Assembly (NCBI GenBank): GCA_963970005.1
Contig: CAXAMN010003113.1
Location: 1,643,683-1,707,682 of the forward strand
Length of the DNA: 64,000 nucleotides
Reading direction: 5' to 3'
Source of the DNA: Durusdinium trenchii
Taxonomy: Eukaryota > Sar > Dinophyceae > Suessiales > Symbiodiniaceae
The notes under the pieces were generated by a model. It was not told the origin of the DNA. It saw nothing but the letters and a program-made list of their open reading frames with translations, and ran no database searches. Of the stretch, positions 10,201 through 19,200 are shown one piece after another; position 1 is the first letter of the stretch, and each line of letters begins with the position of its first letter. The translations under genes and the position numbers were made by a program.

Positions 10201-13200
10201 GGCTTGGCAACCCGATGAAGGGTGCTTGGCGAGCGAAGCACCGACCGCACGAGAAGCAAGTGACCTAAGCAGCACCTTAGTTCGTGAACTGTGACGTCGA
10301 GTGGAAGTAGTATGAGGTATGTGAGAATGGTGGAGGTGATAAGTGGAGTAGATGTGGGTGTGAGTATGAGTGTGAGTGCAAGTGCGGGTGTGAGTGGTGG
10401 TGGCGCATGCGGCATGAACAGTGGGCTCCTCAGTACAGGGTTGAGCATACACACGTGAACACAAGTTCCTAAACATGGTGTGTATCTTATCAGTTAATTT
10501 AAATGTGTACCCTTCTGCATCCCTAAGTGCCTTACCACGTGACTGAGCGTGTACACGCTGTCCGTCGCACCTAAGCTGTTCGAGAGCAGCAAACGCCTCA
10601 ATGTCGGATGCAACTGTCCAACCCTTCTTAATTGGTGTCCCATGTTCGTCCGTCACCCCAACTTGACACCCATGAAGTTTGTAGTCAACAAGACGATACT
10701 TACGTTTAAAGTTCTTCACACTTTTCCATTTCCAATATTCACAAAATGAAGGAAGCTCAAATGAAATGGTGGGTTTAACAACGGATATGCCTTCAAGAAA
10801 CTTATCAGCGTTCTTAAGAAGGGCAGCGAATTTCTTTTGATGCTGTTGTATCCTTTCTTTCCCACCTGGCAAGTCCTTATTCACATTGTTCCATGGGCAT
10901 CCTCCCGTACATGGAAGTGAAATGTGGACGTGCACGTTACATTTGCCATTTTCCTTCCAAAACTGAATTGTCTTTTGTGTCGTTTGTTCAACGCATTTCC
11001 TTGTCGTGGCGTCCTCATTTTCAGTAACCCTAAAGACAGTACATCCTTTAGAAGCGGCCCTTTGTTGTCCGAGCTTGGAGTCAGGTGAACAACACCATTC
11101 GACCATGAGCCTTTGTTTTGTCTTGGGTTGCTGACTGGGCAGTGCATTGCCCCCCTGATCCAATTCCTCATTGTCAGAATTATCAGGGGTTGAGATGTCG
11201 AAGTACTGCACAGGATCGCCCCTTGAGGGCGTCACGGCCAAGGAGTTACCCTTGCTTTTGGGTTGTTTGTAGGTATATGGCACCATGTTCAACATATACA
11301 GTGCTGAATTCCATTTCTGGGGGGAAGTAAAAGGTTTGGTAAGAACATCCGCAGCTTGATGGAGGGTATTCACATTTATCAAATCGAATTGGTCACTATC
11401 AAAGGTTTCCTTTAACCAGCTAAATGAAACACGTTGAGTACGGTCAGTGTGACGCATGTTGACAGAGTTACCATTAGAAAGGATGGTGATAGTAGCTTGG
11501 TTGTCCTCCATAAAACGAATAGTAAAGCATGGTCCTAAACGAACTTGAAGGTGGTTAACATTAGCAACACTTTCAGGACCATCATGGAGAAAACCGTACC
11601 TAATCTCATCCAACTCGCGATCGATTCGAGCGATCGACACGGGTTCGTGCAACGTAGGCGCCTTCGGCTTGGCAGCTACGCCAGCTCGACGCGTTTTGGC
11701 CTGGGGCGGACACTTAGGGTCGCTCATAGCGATCAAGTAATTGAAAAGCGATAGCGAGGGTAGGCCTTGAGCACGAACAGCGTGATTAGCGGCAACAACT
11801 TCGGCTTCCGTACTAGACATAGCAGTGGCGGTTTGCTTCTTGCTAAACGCATTAATAGGCCAATAAGTGTTGGGTCCAACTAATGCCATAAACGTTCCAG
11901 TAGTACTCTTGTTGTCATATTCCCCTGCAAAGTCTGCATCAGCAAAAAGCCAAAGTTGACATTCTGAAAACTTATCGCCCATGAATCCCCGCATGGTCAT
12001 GTCTAATGAACAATTAATATATGAAATTAACCTATGCAACCCTGCATCACAATCAGGTGACCATTTTGTAACCCTTGAGGCTAATGACTGAGTCGCTCGC
12101 AACAAATCATAGCGCGCCATACGCGCTGCGAACAAAACTTTCATAAGGATCCGGCTGGCAATCCCTTTCAAACGACCCTCAGGCTGCTCCTCGTTTTCAC
12201 GAGGTCTTGCAATTCTAAGCTCATGAAACGGAGTGGAAGCTTTCCTGAGGTCCTTGCGTTTGACCTTAGCTAAATCGCAGTATGCATCTACGCATGATGA
12301 TAAGAAATCGTGCATATCATAATATACACAGTTGACTTGCTTGCGCATGCATTCACCTTTGACGACCGGGAGGTCAGACATGTTGGTGAACTTTTGTGCA
12401 CGTGCAGCTTGTTTAGCTGAAGTCTTGTTTCTTACTCCAGTTTTCTTTTTGCCAGCCATGGCATACCCCTCTGGGTAGTCTATTTCGGCTTGCCGGTTAG
12501 GGCAGCACTGAAAGACTGTTTTGCCGGTCCACCAGCCCCCCTCGTTAAAGGCACCATTGACGGTCCAATCATCTTGCACCTCAGTGTCCTCGTTGTCCTT
12601 GATGGTTGTCCTTAGTTCAAGGAAGTGCTGGCAAGGCACAGTCAGACCTTGGTCCACGGGAACAAATCTTCTTTTCCTAGGATACACGTGATGTCTAGTA
12701 TATGTGTTTTGTTCCTCATCATAAGACCAATAGTCTTCAGTTCGCGTTTGTGCGGCAACGGATTTACCCGTGCTGAAGATGTCATAGAATGGGTGCTCTT
12801 TGATGTCGAGTTTGATGTTTCGCTCTTCCCTATGCTCGCATCCGAAATACCTATTGAAAGGTTCTGGTTCATCAATGTCAATCATACTAGAAATTGACTT
12901 CCAAGCCGTTTTGATCTTCTTGGTGGGTGCAGCGAGCTTGAGGTCGTCTACATAGACAACAAGAAGTGCATCAAACTCTGGATGGTAGAAAACTGAACGC
13001 CAAATCTCTTTCAAGACGGATTGCCATCCCTTCTTACCAATTTGCTTTTCGAAGTACGCTTCCCAAATACCACCACTATCGGGGTGTCCGTACAAAGCTA
13101 ACAACATTGGTACTAAAGGATCATTATATTTACCTTTCCAACCCTTGGGCCATCGATCCTTAGGAAGTCTCAACCATGTGGGCACGCCGGTGAATGCGGC

Positions 13201-16200
13201 TTGGGTATATGCTTGCCGAGCATCCGCTTGTTCCTTAGAATACCCAGGCTGAGATCCGAACGCATCTAAGATCTTGGCGGCTTCCATCGAAGCGGGTGAG
13301 GATGACATCTCAGAGAAAATAGCATAGTCAGAATTCTCATCAAACACATTGTTACCTTGAAAACATGATCTACCCTTATACTTTCTTTGAGGGTTTCCTT
13401 CTGGCAACTCACTACCTTTAAGAGTGCATATTTCAAAAATTCTACCAATATGAACCTTCTCACCTTTTCTACGTGCCTCATCAACCACACGTCTACACTC
13501 CTTGACCCGTTCCTGATTCCATGTCTTCTTGTTTAGAAGCTTATCCCACTCCTTATCCAATGATGCCTGAGCTTCTTTGGACGCTGCGATCTCTTTCTTG
13601 TTCAACACTTTAGCTACAGCAGCAAAGCAGGATTGGAACTTGGGTTTGACAAGGAGTTGAACAACAGCGGCAAACAGACTAGCGTTAGCTTCGTCAGTAA
13701 GTTCTTTGATCTTATCCTCTACTAGCTGTCGCATGTCGCTCCGGTGAGGTTCATATACGTTATGTTCTACAGGCATAGCGGGAGCGGCTACCATAGCTGG
13801 GGGAGTTTCACTTGGGCTTCCTTCTATGGAAGCTTTCTCAACAGCCTCAGCTTCTTCTTTCTTTCTTTTCTCTTCGAGTTCTGATTGGTAGTCGTCCCAT
13901 GCCTTCTTGCGTTGCTTGTGGCTTAAGTTTTGCCATAAATCGGTTGGGAATCCAGGAACCCTCTTTGAACCTTTTCTTTCTTTGACAAGTCGAACACCAT
14001 CATAAACATAACCCTTTGGAACTGGTTTTCCGTCAGGAAACATGTGTGGGTTGACAGATGGGTCATAATAAAGTTCAAACAAGGTTGGTTCCCTTTCTTT
14101 CTTTTCCTTCCCTTTCTCTTTTGGCGGCTCAGCTTCTACGCTGGCTGGTTCCTCTACTGCAATCTCAGGAACATCTGCTTCACCTTCAGGCGCCCCTGAC
14201 CGAGGATCTGGAGGACCATCATCTTGAGGAGCGTCGTCGTCATCATCGTCGTCATCTGCCTCGGGCTGGTAGTCCAGATCTTGAAGGTCAAGTATTGGCT
14301 TTTCCTTGAAGTGAAGAGGGAAGATGAAGTCTCCATCTGGAAGGGCGACGCGTTTCGTCCTAATCGTTTTAAGATGCCCTTCTTTCAGGAAATATTCAAG
14401 ACTATCAACATTAGCAACCAAATACTCTCCCCTCCAAACATGTCCGGCCTGAATGTTGTATCCTAAGAAAACACCTCTCTTGGCATTGGGGGCAAACTTT
14501 CCTCTCTTTGGTTCGTACTTACCTTCCCAAAAGAAAAGGAGACATCCAAAAGGGAGTTGCCTACCAAGAAATCCGTTGTCAAAACGAAGTGCCCATGGTG
14601 GATCACCACCATTCAATTGTTTTACAATGTTTATGGCCATCGCATGATGTTTGGAGGCATAAGGCCACAAAGAAAGAGGCATGTTGGCCTGGAGGAGGTT
14701 GGAGCGCGCCCCTTCCAAAATGGTGCGAACTTCACGCTCAACAACCGCTTTGGTGGAATGTTGATATTCAACAGAAGTCTGGTGTTTGAAACCAAGTTCT
14801 TCTATGGCATCCAGCATTTCTGGAGCATTGTCGGTGTACACTATACCAACAACATCAGAAGTCTTCAGAAAATGTTTGAAAGCCTTAACAATAGAATCGG
14901 CAGTCTTGTTTTCAGAAGGGTAAACACATCTGTATTGAGTATAAATATCTTTGATCACCAACATTGACGTTTGGCCTTCTATGCCTTCTTCAATATCTTT
15001 GGGAATAACATGGTCGCACACTATGTGGTCGCCAAACCCACGCGCCAAAACATGTTGTGATCCGCCTACGCTTCTACCGTAGGGAGCAAGCATTTTAGCT
15101 TCGCTACAAACATCGCAGTAGGGATTCTTTGGTCGATGTGTGAATTGATGCGCCCCTGATTTTGCTTCCTTTCGAAGTTGCTCTTCGGTCTTCTCCCCTG
15201 CCACGGGAACGTCTTCAAAATCAAAAGGAACCTCAACTTCTGGGTCACTGTCCTCTTCGTCCTCCTGTCCATCATCGGCATTGGCATCTACGCCAGCTTC
15301 GTCAGCCTCCTCTTGGTCTTCCTCGGGTTCGGACTCATGGCTGGCCATGGCGTAGCCCTGGTCGATGGTGAACTGGTGGATGGAATCGAGTACCTTAGTA
15401 AGGCGAGTCCTCAGTGATTCAGGAATTGAGAATGGGGTACATGTTTCATCAATATATGGAACCCTACCTTGCAATTTGAATTTAACGCATTGTCCATCAG
15501 GTCGAAGAAATATGGGAGTAGTGTCCTTTCCCCAAACAAAATCATATCCCTGTTCTAAGCACCTCAAACCAATTGAAAGTGCAGAGGGAGTACTTTGGAG
15601 AATGTAGGGGTTGAAGGATTCACATAACCCTGGCAAGATCACCTCTACTACTTCGTCAGCAGTGATAGGTCCATTGGCAGTAGTAAGGGAGATTGGCTCG
15701 TTGGATTTGAATATCTTGGTGGCCCTGTTGACTGTCTTAGAGTCCTTACCTACGATGTCCTGGTCAGTGCCAGTGTCACCCAGCCACTTCTCCATACCAA
15801 CCATATTTGGCATCGCTGTTAAGCGAGCACATGACGGCACCTGTTCTCCGACGACTGTTCTGCACTTCGTGCAGCACAAATCATCGGGGCCTTCTGGGGA
15901 ATGTTCACAAAGGAAATCACACGCAGGCTCCTCGGTATCCATCGAAACGAGCATCTGCCTAAGTGACTCCGCTGCCAAAATGGCGTCCTTAGTGTCACAC
16001 TCGCGGGACTTTGGGCATTCCTCAGTGGTCCGGAACAGGTTCCGCTTCTTGCTCTTATTCACTACATGCCGGTACATTTCCTTCCAAACAGGAAAGGTGT
16101 GTACCTCCGGTTCTAATTCAAAACGAATTCTCTTCTCTTGCACAACACGGAAAATTGACTTTCCAGTCCAATCAAATTTCTGTTTCGCGTTTGGGTGTTT

Positions 16201-19200
16201 CTTCCAATTACCCTTGATTGTCCTACTCTTTCCCTTTGAGTCAGTGACTACCATGGTAAACTGGTCTTCCAACCTAGATGACTCAACTGGACAGGATTTA
16301 CGTGTTGGGAGAAACGACCTGTGCCTAGGCTTCAAATGGTGCCTAATCAACTCATTGCCATCTTTGGAGAATTCCCAGTAGTCTTTACTCTTTTGGGTCC
16401 GAGTTGCGGTTACTGCTAAGCAAGACATTGCGAAACCTGTTTGAATACATGGACTGGCCTTTGGACTTTTGTCCTTCTTTTCCCGTTTGCTCTTTTTGTC
16501 CTTTTTGTCCTTCTTGGATTTCTTGTCCTTAGACCTTTTAGCTGCGGGCGAGGGACTCCTTCTGCGCGGGGCTGGTGTTGCAGTGTCTCCGTGTTTAAAC
16601 GGGCATTTGTCACCCCTTTTGCAGTTACCCTTTGCAAAGAACCTGCATGGCTTGTCAGATTTCCTCCCTCTACTTGAGCTTCTTGATGAGTTCCTTGAAC
16701 TGGAGCGGGAAGTGTGTCTTGACGAACTTCGAGATCGGCTTGACCTGAACGATGAACGGCTGCTCGGACTTGCGCTACGCGAACGAGACGACTCCCGACT
16801 AAGGGAGCGGGGACGGGCGCTAGAGTCGTGTGAGTACTTGCATTTGCTCCCATACTTACACTTACCAGTTTTGGCATACTCATAGCATTGATTGCTTCCG
16901 TCACCCTTTGTGCTTCGTTTGCCATAACTTGGGCTTCGCGTGCGCTTGTCGTGCGGTGCCGGGTTTGCGAACTTTGCCGCGTGTGATTGTGATATCTTTT
17001 CGCGATTGGTCCTGAGCCTTTCCCTGTCAAGGTAACGTCGAACAGAATTGATAAGAAATTCATAGCTTCTGTCGTTACTTCCCTCCGGCGCTCGTTCATA
17101 AACATCAAGGTCAAATCTGAGCTTGCGGGACTTCCTAACCTCTCTATAAAACAAATCCTTGAGAGTTGCCGGGTCTGGGACATGACTCATTCCGGTCAGA
17201 ACACTCTCCCATTTCCTTAGAAAGGATTTCAAGTCGTCGCTATCAAGCGAGATCTTGAGGAGGTCCTCAGTGCCATACAGTGCACCCGCTTCTTCACTTG
17301 TCTTGAAGTGGACTTCAAACATGAGCAAAACCTGACGACCGCGGACGATCCTACCTTGCTGTGCCTCGGATTCCTTATAATTCAGGATTTGCTGAGACAG
17401 TTCACCTTTGGCAACCTTGGTTAAAGCAGCAAGTAGTTTCGTGTCTAAGGTCCGAAACTTGCCTGGGTCAGCCAATTCGGAACAAAGCTTTGCTTTGTCT
17501 TCGCGAACGGCATACACCTCAAGCACCCATGCGAACGCAGCGTCTGGGTCATCGGATGCGGACCGAATCGCTTCGCGAACCGCGGCCCTCCAAGTGCGGT
17601 ACCTGTCAGGACTTGGGAATTCAGGGAGATCTATCTTGTCAGCCTCCTTTGCCTTGGGCTTATCGGAGTCTTTGCTTTTAGCGCCCTTAAACCCTTCTAG
17701 CAAGGCCTTCTTGATGATTTCCCCCAAATCTTGGTCTTGTGGAGTTCTTACCTGAGAAGCCGGCCCTTCTTCTCTGCGATCATCCTTAGTCTTTGTTGCT
17801 TCCTGATTAAAGGAGCTTTTGTACAAAGGATCATCACTGAAGTTGTATTGTGTTGACTTCTTCATATACTCCGTCCACGGATCCGGTTGTTTGAATTGTT
17901 GCCTGTCTGTAGAGGCCGTTGCCTGTTCCGCTGCGGGCGCCCCCGTCCCTAAGAACATTGATGGGAATCCTGTGTTGCGCACGGACGCTGTTGCATCCAT
18001 AGCTGTCTTTATAGGAGATCCACCTTTATCAAGGGGCTTACCGTCTAAGGTTGCTGGAACAGTGCCTTCCGTGCGTAGAGGTTCAAAAGATTGCGGTTGA
18101 CCAATTGGGTGAGCATCTTGTCGAGCAGGAGGTGTGAATGGCTCAGGGTATTGCGGCCCTGGCTTAACGGGGCTAGAGGATTGCGCTTTGCGCTCCGCTT
18201 CCTTGCGTTCCTCTTCCCTGTCTGTCAAGGACTGTACGACACGCCTGAGCTCATCCATTTCACCCTTCAACATTGCATTGTCCTTGCGAAGCTCAACTAT
18301 AGTTTGCTCTTGTGTTTCCCGATCAACTCTATGTTGCTTATTTGTAGCCTCCATTTCATTAACGAGGGTTTTGATCTTTGCCTGTGCAATTGCCAACGAA
18401 CTGTCCAGTTGTTCTCGCTTGAAGTCAAGTTCTATAGCGATCCGGGATTCTCCAGCAGACGAATGTCTTGCATGATCCTTTGCCTCTACGGCTGCCTTCA
18501 GCTTAGCCTCCTGTTGCTCAACATACTGGTGATGTTCAGTTCTCATTTTGTCAACAAAAGCATTGCCTTCTTCCGCCATGGCATTCTTTTCCTGTACAAC
18601 TTTCTCATGAGCTGCTGTCGCCTGAGCTAGCCGCTGCTGAAAATGTTCCCTTTGCTCCTCCAATGTACCTTGCAACCGTTTGATTGCAACATTGTCTTGC
18701 TGTTGGACCATTTGCTGAACACTTTGTTCCTGCTGTTGGGCCCTTTGTTGAACATTCAACATTGCCTGCTCTGCGGCAGCCTTTGTTGCCGCTATAGATT
18801 CGGAAGCTTCTCTTTCGTAAATACTCCTGAAGCGCAATGCCTCGATTTCAGCTTCCCTCCTGGCTTGTTCGCTGAGCAAAAACTCATGTTGTTGTAACTC
18901 CCGTCGTAGTTCTTCGTCGTTTGGCGATGCATTCAGGTTGACGACGTTGAGCCGAGTCATTGCCAACAAGTTGTTTACTGTTGGCGCACCAGCTACGGTG
19001 GCTGACGGCATACCTGCTAGGGTAGCTTGTGCCGCCTCTTGAAGAGTAACACTACCACCACTATTTAGCATCTCTTGGTACACCTCCGAAGCAACCCTTG
19101 GATCCATTGCAGCCACTTGTGCAACTGCCTGTTCATGCCGTTGAACTGCATCCAAACTATTGGGCACACTCGGAACTATGTCAAAGCCACTTCCGTAGGC

